Shown one piece after another: positions 1-5,888 of a stretch of DNA of 14,123 bases (position 1 is the first letter of the stretch; every line of letters begins with the position of its first letter). Both the position numbers and the translations under genes were made by a program. The notes beneath the pieces were generated by a model. The model was not told the DNA's origin, made no database searches, and worked only from the letters and a program-made list of their open reading frames with translations. The stretch is from contig DFGG01000163.1 in the NCBI GenBank assembly GCA_002371695.1, positions 1 through 14,123 of the forward strand. The letters run 5' to 3'. This DNA comes from a bacterium UBA3756. GTDB taxonomy: Bacteria; Bacteroidota; Bacteroidia; Bacteroidales; Bacteroidaceae.

Positions 1-114
1 GTAGTCGGGATAGACGGCGGGCAGCCGGTCGACCTTCGACGGGTTCTCCACCTGGCTACTACAAGACACAAGACACACAAGGGCACAAAGCCACAAATAA
101 CAATATCTGTTCAT
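1..114 (-). CDS. Beta-propeller/heme-type lipoprotein, second copy (N-terminal fragment, runs off window)
   Basis: Only the first 38 codons are visible; the gene continues past the left edge. The start ATG at 114-112 overlaps the stop of the upstream membrane-protein gene as ATGA, which suggests translational coupling. The peptide begins with a hydrophobic stretch and a lipobox LVSC with Cys18, so an exported lipoprotein is likely. Residues 24-38 (NPSKVDRLPAVYPDY) match residues 26-40 of the full-length lipoprotein at 2332-3801 (NPAKADQLPDIYPDY), which shows it is a paralogue. The preceding gene is likewise a paralogue of the gene preceding that lipoprotein, so a two-gene module has been duplicated. 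Whether this copy keeps the CxxCH heme motif cannot be seen. Confidence 0.85.
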   Translation of the reverse strand, partial: MNRYCYLWLCALVCLVSCSSQVENPSKVDRLPAVYPDY

Positions 115-1694
115 CTCACTCTCCTTATTTTAGCTATGGCCTCTCGCACATAGCGTGGGTTATAGTTTACTTCACTCTGCACATATCCGATGTACGCCAG
201 GAAGCGTTCGGCATCGCCATCGAGCAGCGGGCTCATCACCAGATACTGCATCGCCATCGCATTCTGGTGGTTGTGCATAAACAGCTGTCCGCAAATCTTG
301 TCGATCTCCTGCTCGCTGAAGAGAAAATCGTCCCCGAGGCGGAACTGCCGCAGGGTGCCGTAGAGGGGATGGCGGTTGATGGCCTCCTCGTTGCCCAGCA
401 AGGCCGTCGTGCGCTGCGCCCAGGGTCGGTAGAAGACGGTCTTCTCCAGCATCTGCAGATACTTGCGGGCCACGGCGTACTCACCGTTGACAAGGTTGGT
501 CTCGGCCAGCCGCTTCACCACGCGCCCGCTCTTGGCATAGTTGGGCAGCGACTCCATCGCCTCGAAGGCGAAGCGCTGGGCGGTGTTCACCAGTCCAAGG
601 CGGAAATAGATCTCTCCTGCCAGCAGGCCCATGAGGTAGTTGCGCGAGAACTCGGGCACTAATCCCTCGCTGCCATGCTGATAGAAGTCCAGGGCCCGCT
701 CCCCCAGCTGATTGTTCATCGCCAGGGCGAGATTGTTGGCCGCCACACTAAAAGGCAGGTCGGGAGTTTTCTGCTCTGCCTTGGCGACGATACCCTTCCA
801 GTCGCTGATGCGCACCAGGTAGTCGTACTCTATCAGTTCGTACTTTCTGGCATCGTAGCCTGAGGGCACTAACAGACAGCCGATGACAGCTACGGCCATG
901 CAGCCGCCCACCGATAGCAACCGCTGCCTGCTGCCATCCATGGATATCCGGGAGGCCAGGCTATTCCGGATTCTGCCGGCATAGGACAACAGGGCGATCA
1001 GCACTGGTATCGCCATCAGCAGGTATGGCAATGTCACAGGGAAACGGTAGTAGCCCATACCGCACACCAGACGAAGCATCGGATAGGGCAATATCCAGGC
1101 GCTGCCGAAGATGAGGGCCGCGGCATAGACCACTGCAGCGAGGGCCATGGGTGCGGGAGCCATCAGCAGGCCCGCCATGATGCACAACGGCCCGGCAAGC
1201 CAATACAGAAGTGGCATCACTACGGCCAGCACTGCCCATCGAACAGCCTGATGGCTCTTGGCGAGTGACCTCCAGCCGAGTGCAGCAGCCATGACCATTA
1301 TTAACGCCACATGATACGTCAGCATGACGTTCTCGTCGCCCATGGCATACCACAGCAGCAGGACGGGCAAGAAACTCAGGGCATACCAGCCGTCGCCGAC
1401 CGGGCGCATCAGCCGCCACGTCAGTCTCTGCAACAGCATGAAGAGCACGGCGAGGATGGCGGCACCGATGGCGACACCATTATAGAACTGCACCAGGAAC
1501 TCTGCGATGTATCGCGCCACGCCCCCGGGCTCTGACAACCGTTCCCAGAGATAGCCGCTGTCGAACAGGAACAACTGGAACTGCTCCTGATAGGTCAGCG
1601 CAAAGGGGTAGCAGGACCACCAGAAGAAGAACACCGCCAGGCCGAGGGCCAGCGTCAGCCCTGTCTTCCAATATTTACTCAGGAATCTCTTCAT
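111..1694 (-). CDS. Polytopic membrane protein with helical repeat-like C-terminal half (DUF6057-like), copy 2
   Basis: 527 residues with the ATG at 1694. About six hydrophobic segments fill residues 10-230, and a soluble, helix-rich, TPR-like region fills about 270-527. A start 12 bases upstream (1706) is also open. I chose 1694 because the protein then aligns residue for residue with its paralogue at 3798-5306: Tyr29-Pro30 and the VQFY at 68-71 fall at the same numbers in both. Shared blocks include LTYQEQFQLFL near 33-43, a KSGR motif, and the segment around HPLYGTLRQFRLGDDFL, versus HPVYGRLRKLRYKENFL in the paralogue. The gene overlaps the end of the DUF4369-like gene by 20 bases and ends in an ATGA overlap with the partial lipoprotein gene. 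The family name is from memory; the biochemical role is unknown. An inner-membrane partner for the downstream lipoprotein is an inference. Confidence 0.85.
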   Translation of the reverse strand: MKRFLSKYWKTGLTLALGLAVFFFWWSCYPFALTYQEQFQLFLFDSGYLWERLSEPGGVARYIAEFLVQFYNGVAIGAAILAVLFMLLQRLTWRLMRPVGDGWYALSFLPVLLLWYAMGDENVMLTYHVALIMVMAAALGWRSLAKSHQAVRWAVLAVVMPLLYWLAGPLCIMAGLLMAPAPMALAAVVYAAALIFGSAWILPYPMLRLVCGMGYYRFPVTLPYLLMAIPVLIALLSYAGRIRNSLASRISMDGSRQRLLSVGGCMAVAVIGCLLVPSGYDARKYELIEYDYLVRISDWKGIVAKAEQKTPDLPFSVAANNLALAMNNQLGERALDFYQHGSEGLVPEFSRNYLMGLLAGEIYFRLGLVNTAQRFAFEAMESLPNYAKSGRVVKRLAETNLVNGEYAVARKYLQMLEKTVFYRPWAQRTTALLGNEEAINRHPLYGTLRQFRLGDDFLFSEQEIDKICGQLFMHNHQNAMAMQYLVMSPLLDGDAERFLAYIGYVQSEVNYNPRYVREAIAKIRRVR

Positions 1695-2328
1695 TCGTAT
1701 CGGCATTCACAGTTACAACGGTGCCATCAGCCTTCTTCCGCTTATAAGTCTTCGGGAAGAATCCCTTGAGGAAGTCGCCCAGCACCGTCCCGTCCATCGT
1801 CTTGGCCAGCTCACGGGTATAGTTCTTGTAGACCAGATGGATGCTGTCGGCCTGGTGCTTCAAGCTGTTGGCCTGGATGGTGTCGCTACCCTTCAGTTGT
1901 GCGATGGCCTTGCGCATGGGGAAGATGCGGTGGTTGTGCTGCTCTGTCACCTGCTTCCAGTGCTCGAGCGTGTCGTTCTGAGGCGTGCCTGCGGCATGGC
2001 TGATGGAGTCGATGGTGACTTTCACGACCCCCGGCTCAGCCACGATGAGCAGCGGCTGCAGCCCGAAGCGGTAGTGGTAGTCGAGCAGTATCTTGTACAT
2101 CTGCATCGAGTCGGGCTCGAAGTGGAACTTGCCGTCGGTGATCTCCATCGAGTCGACGGTCTCTGCCGTCGCCGGGCCGCTGAAGGGCACCAGGAAGATA
2201 CGCTTGCCCTCGTACTGCTCGCCATTGACCGTGCCCTCGATGCGGCATCGGCCGTCACTCTGCTGCTGGCAGCTGTGGAGTGCTGTCAAGGCCAGCACTG
2301 CCGTCATACATAATAGAATCTTCTTCAT
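1675..2328 (-). CDS. DUF4369-like lipoprotein without a thioredoxin domain
   Basis: 217 residues. The signal peptide ends in LHSC with Cys20, so a lipoprotein is likely, although His at -3 is not ideal. Residues about 26-125 have the pattern of DUF4369: a small beta domain with IEGTVNGEQYEGKRIFLV near the start and a VDSMEITDGKFHFEP segment. In Bacteroidetes this domain usually precedes an AhpC/TSA or TlpA-type thioredoxin domain in proteins of roughly 350-400 residues. Here the rest (about 126-217) is a charged helical stretch, and no CxxC is present, so the redox domain is absent. The start lies 3 bases after the stop of the heme-motif lipoprotein gene, and the end overlaps the next membrane-protein gene. 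It is therefore part of the same operon and may be an envelope accessory to the CxxCH protein; that link is inference. Confidence 0.75.
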   Translation of the reverse strand: MKKILLCMTAVLALTALHSCQQQSDGRCRIEGTVNGEQYEGKRIFLVPFSGPATAETVDSMEITDGKFHFEPDSMQMYKILLDYHYRFGLQPLLIVAEPGVVKVTIDSISHAAGTPQNDTLEHWKQVTEQHNHRIFPMRKAIAQLKGSDTIQANSLKHQADSIHLVYKNYTRELAKTMDGTVLGDFLKGFFPKTYKRKKADGTVVTVNADTNEEIPE

Positions 2329-2331
2329 TGC

Positions 2332-3801
2332 TTATCTTATCTTTACTTGTTCTCGCTTGTTCTCGAATACTTGCCTGTAGGCCTCGTGTGCATCCAGCTC
2401 CACGCGGGTCTTGGTGAAGTCCGGACAGTTGTAGGCGTCCATCAGTTCCCGGTAGTACTTGTGGGGATGGCGCTGGGGCAGCAGGAAGGGCTTCGACACG
2501 CGGCCCCGGCTGTCGATGGTGGCCAGGTAGAGCTTGGTGTACATGCCGTCCTCGCGCTTGGAGCTGAACACGAACCAACGGGAGTTCTCGCTCCAGTTAT
2601 GGTAGCTCTCGCTCTGCGGGCTGTTCAGTTCCTTCAGCTCGCGGTGGGTGCCCGTCTTGAGGTCCATCAGCCACAGGTCGGCATCGTTCTGGTTCACGGG
2701 GAAGTTGCCCCGGCTCGATACGCAGTACATCAGCCAGCGGCCGTCGTAGCTGGGGCGGGCCAGGGTGTAGCTGCGGTCGGTCAGCGGGCCGTTGAGCAGC
2801 GTGTCCACCGTCTCGCCGAAGCGTCCCGCCGAGGCATCGAAGGCGATGCGGCAGAGCGAGCACTTCACCCGCTCATACTCCGCCGGCACGCGGCAGGGCT
2901 TCGAGGTGCTGTAGTAGATGTATCGCCCGTCGGCGGAGAAGGCAGGGAATATCTCCAGGTCGTCGGTCTGCAGCAGGGGCGATAGGATGAGCTCGTTCGA
3001 GCGGGTGTCGAGCACCTCGACGTTGCTGAACGAGTGGTAGACCTCGATGCGCTGCCCCGTTCCGGTGAAGAATGCCTGATGCACGTTGTTCACGGCCAGG
3101 GCCACGTAGTCGCCCTGCGGGTGCCAGTAGCTGTAGGAGCCTGCGGCGCGGGTCGAGTCGGTCTTGGTCTCCACCCACGTCTGCCGGCCGTCCTTCTGTA
3201 TCATCGTGCCGCCGCCCTCGCCGCGTATCTGCATCGTAATGCGGTTGGGGTTGGTGCGGTTGGCCGTGTGGCAGTTGAAGCAGCGCCCGGGCACGGCGGT
3301 CTCGGTCAGGATGGCGTACTCGCTGAAGGTGTGGATGTCGCGCTGGTAGATGCCGATGTCGCCGCCCACCTCGTAGCCGGGCTTGATGCGGCGGTAGGTC
3401 AGGCCCCAGTCGTCGAGCGGGGCCTTGCTGACGTATATCTTGAAGTCGCGGTACTGCGTCCACTGGCCGTCCTTCTCGGCGCAGACGGTCACGGAGAGCT
3501 CACCGCCCCGGTTCTGGCGGGTCAGCTCGTGCCACTCGTCGATGCCGAAGTCGGCCCACTCGCCGTTGGCGTGCAGCTCGCCACCCTTCGAGCCTCTCAC
3601 CACCACGTCCATGCGGTCGGTATCTTCATCAGAGAGGTTGAAGTTCAGCGGAGCGATGCCTGCGGGGATGGTCACGCCGATGTAGTCGGGGTAGATGTCG
3701 GGCAGCTGGTCGGCCTTTGCGGGATTCTGCGGATGAGCAGTGCATCCTAATAAGACTAGTAAGACCAGTAAGCCTAGTGAACCAAGTAATAACCTCTTCA
3801 T
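2332..3801 (-). CDS. Beta-propeller (PD40/TolB-like) lipoprotein with a c-type heme motif
   Basis: 489 residues. A Leu-rich signal peptide ends in LLGC with lipidated Cys20. Residues about 42-126 look like a beta-sandwich. A CFNCH motif at 174-178 is the c-type heme attachment signature CxxCH. A Met190 shortly after it (NRITMQIRG) might be the distal ligand. From about 220 onward, repeated blade motifs follow: WHPQGDYVALAV, FSADGRYIYYSTS, SYDGRWLMYCVSS and NWSENSRWFVFSS. These are typical of PD40/TolB-type propellers. A second CxxC (CSLC, 314-317) has no following His. The start is fixed by the ATGA overlap with the upstream membrane-protein gene. Expected place: periplasm-facing or surface lipoprotein. 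Heme binding is predicted from the motif only; a role in redox sensing or electron transfer is inference. Confidence 0.82.
   Translation of the reverse strand: MKRLLLGSLGLLVLLVLLGCTAHPQNPAKADQLPDIYPDYIGVTIPAGIAPLNFNLSDEDTDRMDVVVRGSKGGELHANGEWADFGIDEWHELTRQNRGGELSVTVCAEKDGQWTQYRDFKIYVSKAPLDDWGLTYRRIKPGYEVGGDIGIYQRDIHTFSEYAILTETAVPGRCFNCHTANRTNPNRITMQIRGEGGGTMIQKDGRQTWVETKTDSTRAAGSYSYWHPQGDYVALAVNNVHQAFFTGTGQRIEVYHSFSNVEVLDTRSNELILSPLLQTDDLEIFPAFSADGRYIYYSTSKPCRVPAEYERVKCSLCRIAFDASAGRFGETVDTLLNGPLTDRSYTLARPSYDGRWLMYCVSSRGNFPVNQNDADLWLMDLKTGTHRELKELNSPQSESYHNWSENSRWFVFSSKREDGMYTKLYLATIDSRGRVSKPFLLPQRHPHKYYRELMDAYNCPDFTKTRVELDAHEAYRQVFENKREQVKIR
3268..3282 (-). other. CxxCH heme c attachment motif codons
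   Basis: These 15 bases encode CFNCH (residues 174-178) in the propeller lipoprotein. CxxCH is the covalent heme c binding signature in exported cytochromes. The protein has a signal peptide, so the motif would be in the right compartment for cytochrome c maturation. Flanking residues GR before and TANRTNPNR after resemble a cytochrome-type loop. Occupancy by heme is not shown by sequence alone. Confidence 0.65.
3746..3790 (-). repeat. 9-bp imperfect tandem repeat in the signal peptide
   Basis: Five degenerate 9-base units on the plus strand (cctaataag, actagtaag, accagtaag, cctagtgaa, ccaagtaat) encode the LGLLVLLVLLG hydrophobic core of the lipoprotein signal peptide. Nine bases are three codons, so gain or loss of a unit would lengthen or shorten the core without a frameshift. 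A similar 9-base rhythm of caca/aag units is seen at about 60-106 in the paralogue. Confidence 0.5.
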
Positions 3802-5306
3802 TCGCTCCTCCTTTCCACCATTCGTTTCACGTATGCACCGTATGCCGAACCGGGGGCATTGCCTCTCGACTGAATGCAGCGCATGGCATCCTGGTAGCCC
3901 AAGGGCATCTGCCGGTAGCCGCCGTACTGCTGCACCCAGCCCATGTACTGCTGGAAGCCCTGTATGTTGCCCTTCAGCAGCATCTGGCCCATGAAGTAGT
4001 CGAGGGCCATCTTGTTCTCGGGGTTGTTCATGAAAAGCAGCCCCAGCATTTTGTCTATCTCCTCGTAGCTATAGAGGAAATTCTCTTTGTATCTCAGTTT
4101 GCGCAGCCGCCCGTAGACGGGGTGAGCGTTAATCTTGTTCTCATCGCCGAGCATCGCCTCGGCCTCCTTGGCCCATCTGCGGTAGAAGAGGGTCTTCTTC
4201 AGCAGGTCAATCTGCTTGGCGGCGGTCGCGTAGTGGCCGTTCACAATCATGCATTCGGCGATGCGCCTCGTGCAGCGTCCGCTCTTCCGCCCCGTGAGTA
4301 TCGACTCCTGGGTGTCGAACATATAGCGCTGGGCGGAGTTCACCATGCCCAGCCGCCAGAAGGCCTCTGCCGTTGGCAGCATCGAGGTGAGGTCGCGGAC
4401 ACGGGGCATGATAAGGGCATCCTCACCGCTCTGATAGAAGTCGAACATACGGTCGGCCAGCAGCCGCTTCTCCGCCAAGGCCAGGTTGACACAGTTCGAC
4501 CAGAAGGGCGTGCGCACCTGATACTCCCTGGCACGCTTCACGATATCGTCCCACCGCTCGTGCCTCACGAGATAGTCCAGCCGGATGAGTTCATACATAT
4601 CCTTGTCGTAGCCCTTCAGCTGCGGATAGTGCAGGGGGATGCGATAATAGGTCAGCCCCGTCATCACCCGCTCCAGCTGCCACTGCGGCAAGAGCCAGGC
4701 GTAGGCTGCTATCTGCACCGCCACCAGCCAACCGGCCGTCCACAGGTGTCGCCACCCCCATTGCAGGGAGCGCACTATCACGTAGATCCACACCGCCGGC
4801 CCTATCAGCCAGTAGGCGACGGGCACGATCAATATGTCTATCCATCCCCCTCCTACAGGAGGGGTTAGGGGAGGTCTGAACAGGCTAACCAGCGCCAATG
4901 CCAGCACGACGGCCACCGGCAGCGACAGCAACAGATTGACATCGCCCATCATCCACCAGAGCAGGGCCACAGGGAGCAGGCTTAAGAGGTGAGAGGTGAG
5001 AGGCGAGAGGTGAGAGGTGAGAATCCGGCATGCCAGCCGCTGCAGCGCTACGAAGAGCAGGGCCAGCAACAACGCGCCCAGCCACTCCACGTAATAGAAC
5101 TGCACAATAAACTCCCCAAGCCAGTCGGCCAGTCCTCCCGGCAAGCTCAGCCGCTGCCAGAAATAGTCCCACGTCCAGAGGAATAGCTGATACTGTTCAT
5201 GGTATGACAGTGCATGAGGATAGGCAGCAAACCAGAACAGGAAAATGCCGATGCCTGTCAGCACCGACAATCCCCAGTTCATGTATTGCATCGCCGTTTT
5301 CGTCAT
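3798..5306 (-). CDS. Polytopic membrane protein with helical repeat-like C-terminal half (DUF6057-like), copy 1
   Basis: 502 residues, first gene of the left-hand operon. Hydrophobic segments lie near 11-29, 64-90, 107-120, 123-143, 157-178 and 191-207. Residues about 240-502 are soluble, helix-rich and TPR-like. It is a clear paralogue of the protein at 111-1694, with matching blocks such as SYHEQYQLFLW, EFIVQFY, NLALAEKRLLADRMFDFYQ, GMVNSAQRYMFD and HPVYGRLRKLRYKENFLYS. The ATG at 5306 gives an ungapped N-terminal alignment with the paralogue. A consensus promoter lies only 8 bases upstream, so the mRNA may be nearly leaderless. The stop overlaps the ATG of the heme-motif lipoprotein as ATGA. 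Two loops between membrane segments are built from repeat-like DNA (a 7-bp tandem repeat, residues 97-109, and a palindrome, residues 145-154). The function is unknown. Confidence 0.87.
   Translation of the reverse strand: MTKTAMQYMNWGLSVLTGIGIFLFWFAAYPHALSYHEQYQLFLWTWDYFWQRLSLPGGLADWLGEFIVQFYYVEWLGALLLALLFVALQRLACRILTSHLSPLTSHLLSLLPVALLWWMMGDVNLLLSLPVAVVLALALVSLFRPPLTPPVGGGWIDILIVPVAYWLIGPAVWIYVIVRSLQWGWRHLWTAGWLVAVQIAAYAWLLPQWQLERVMTGLTYYRIPLHYPQLKGYDKDMYELIRLDYLVRHERWDDIVKRAREYQVRTPFWSNCVNLALAEKRLLADRMFDFYQSGEDALIMPRVRDLTSMLPTAEAFWRLGMVNSAQRYMFDTQESILTGRKSGRCTRRIAECMIVNGHYATAAKQIDLLKKTLFYRRWAKEAEAMLGDENKINAHPVYGRLRKLRYKENFLYSYEEIDKMLGLLFMNNPENKMALDYFMGQMLLKGNIQGFQQYMGWVQQYGGYRQMPLGYQDAMRCIQSRGNAPGSAYGAYVKRMVERRSE
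4847..4864. repeat. Perfect 8-bp-arm palindrome inside the membrane-protein gene
   Basis: CCCCTCCTACAGGAGGGG has two perfect 8-base arms around a 2-base centre, and ggttaggggagg follows. In the minus frame this region encodes RPPLTPPVGGGW, unlike the corresponding loop of the paralogue (RSLAKSHQAVRW). From memory, similar PPLTPPVGGG-encoding DNA is dispersed in Prevotella-type genomes, which would make this a short repeat domesticated in a loop; I cannot confirm that here. Confidence 0.6.
4984..5018. repeat. 7-bp tandem repeat (GAGAGGT)n in coding sequence
   Basis: Five consecutive 7-base units: aagaggt, gagaggt, gagaggc, gagaggt, gagaggt. A partial unit, gaga, follows. They lie inside the membrane-protein gene and encode part of TSHLSPLTSHLLS (residues 97-109), a loop between two membrane segments. 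Seven is not a multiple of three, so adding or losing one unit would frameshift the gene at about residue 100. Confidence 0.75.
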
Positions 5307-5308
5307 AA

Positions 5309-5458
5309 ACGCTGCAAAATTACAACATTATTACGAAACCGCCAAAGATTAGTTGGAAAAAACCAGTACCTCCTGCAACACGATTCCCGGATCGAGCTAC
5401 TTGGGTGACTCAAGAGAAGATTCGCTTTGCCCAAGACAATGGCCATGTGCGTTTTTAA
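5309..5458 (+). other. Intergenic stretch with an open, start-less plus-strand frame (possible gene remnant)
   Basis: The 266-base gap 5307-5572 holds the operon promoter, one copy of the hairpin repeat and this stretch. A plus-strand frame is open from 5309 to a TAA at 5456-5458, with no ATG. Its end reads KPVPPATRFPDRATWVTQEK and then IRFAQDNGHVRF, protein-like in composition and opposite in direction to all neighbours. It may be the decayed 3' end of an older gene, or chance. I do not recognise a family with certainty. Confidence 0.25.
5315..5346 (-). promoter_or_regulatory. Bacteroidetes-type promoter of the envelope operon
   Basis: On the minus strand a -33 TTTG (5343-5346) and a -7 box TAATTTTG (5315-5322, consensus TAnnTTTG) are separated by exactly 20 bases, the usual Bacteroidetes primary-sigma spacing. 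Only 8 bases separate the -7 box from the ATG at 5306, so transcription would begin almost at the start codon. Confidence 0.75.
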
Positions 5459-5474
5459 GTACACAAAAAAACTG

Positions 5475-5562
5475 GATACAAACTTTATCCATAACTCCCA
5501 AACTTTCCGGGGATTATTTCAGCGCAGACCGCCCCGCAGCTGCCGAGGAGCTGCGGGGCGGT
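5475..5562 (-). repeat. Hairpin-promoter intergenic repeat, copy 1 (promoter decayed)
   Basis: One of three direct copies of about 88 bases (others at 6353-6439 and 7191-7278). It differs from the copy at 6353 by three substitutions and one base deletion. A perfect 13-bp stem (5529-5541 with 5549-5561, arm CCGCCCCGCAGCT) encloses a 7-base loop and begins 11 bases after the nucleotidyltransferase stop. No T-tract follows, so it is not a canonical intrinsic terminator. The -33 TTTG is kept (5499-5502), but the position of the -7 box reads TATCCAGT instead of TATCTTTG. No toxin-antitoxin gene follows this copy. Confidence 0.9.
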
Positions 5563-5572
5563 ATATAAAAAA

Positions 5573-5887
5573 TCAGGCGGCCTGCTTCGTCCGCTGGTAA
5601 ATGAGTTTACCCCGCCTGTTGATATGGTCTATAAGCGACGGAGAGTCTAAATGGTGGAAAATGGAAACATCGCAGAAATAAGGCAACGACGACTCGGACA
5701 ACTTACTGCAGACCTCTGCCAGTTCTTCTTCTGTCAACCGACTGCCCTTCAGCGTGATGTCGATATCAGAGAATGGCTTATAAGTCCCTTTGGCCCTCGA
5801 GCCATAGAGAATCACTTCTTCCAGTCCTTCGATAGAAGAGAACACACGCTGAAGCAGCTCCATTTCTTCCTCGTCTAATCCATACAT
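5573..5887 (-). CDS. mntA: Minimal nucleotidyltransferase of a HEPN/MNT module (MntA-like)
   Basis: 104 residues, a full-length minimal nucleotidyltransferase of the polymerase-beta superfamily. The signature GS-x10-DxD is visible: Gly29-Ser30 in LYGSRAKGTYKPFSDIDIT, with Asp41 and Asp43. A third carboxylate is likely at Asp73 in FCDVSIF. The protein therefore keeps all expected metal-binding residues. The ATG at 5887 comes one base after the stop of the HEPN gene, and a GGAGG-like stretch lies in the end of that gene, so the two are co-translated. In characterised HEPN/MNT pairs the nucleotidyltransferase transfers AMP to a tyrosine of the HEPN toxin and silences it. That activity is inferred here from gene order and motifs. 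Related pairs have also been described as kanamycin-nucleotidyltransferase-like proteins of unknown role. Confidence 0.88.
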   Translation of the reverse strand: MYGLDEEEMELLQRVFSSIEGLEEVILYGSRAKGTYKPFSDIDITLKGSRLTEEELAEVCSKLSESSLPYFCDVSIFHHLDSPSLIDHINRRGKLIYQRTKQAA

Positions 5888-5888
5888 A

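Noticed and set aside
1695..1706. Start of the second membrane protein at 1706
   Set aside because: The ATG at 1694 gives an ungapped N-terminal alignment with the paralogue and a smaller overlap with the upstream gene.
5380..5402. tRNA 3' end resembling a T-arm (gattcccggatcgagc)
   Set aside because: No acceptor stem, anticodon arm or D-arm can be built around it.
5529..5561. Intrinsic terminator call for the repeat hairpins
   Set aside because: No T-tract follows the stem on either strand, so only a hairpin is claimed.
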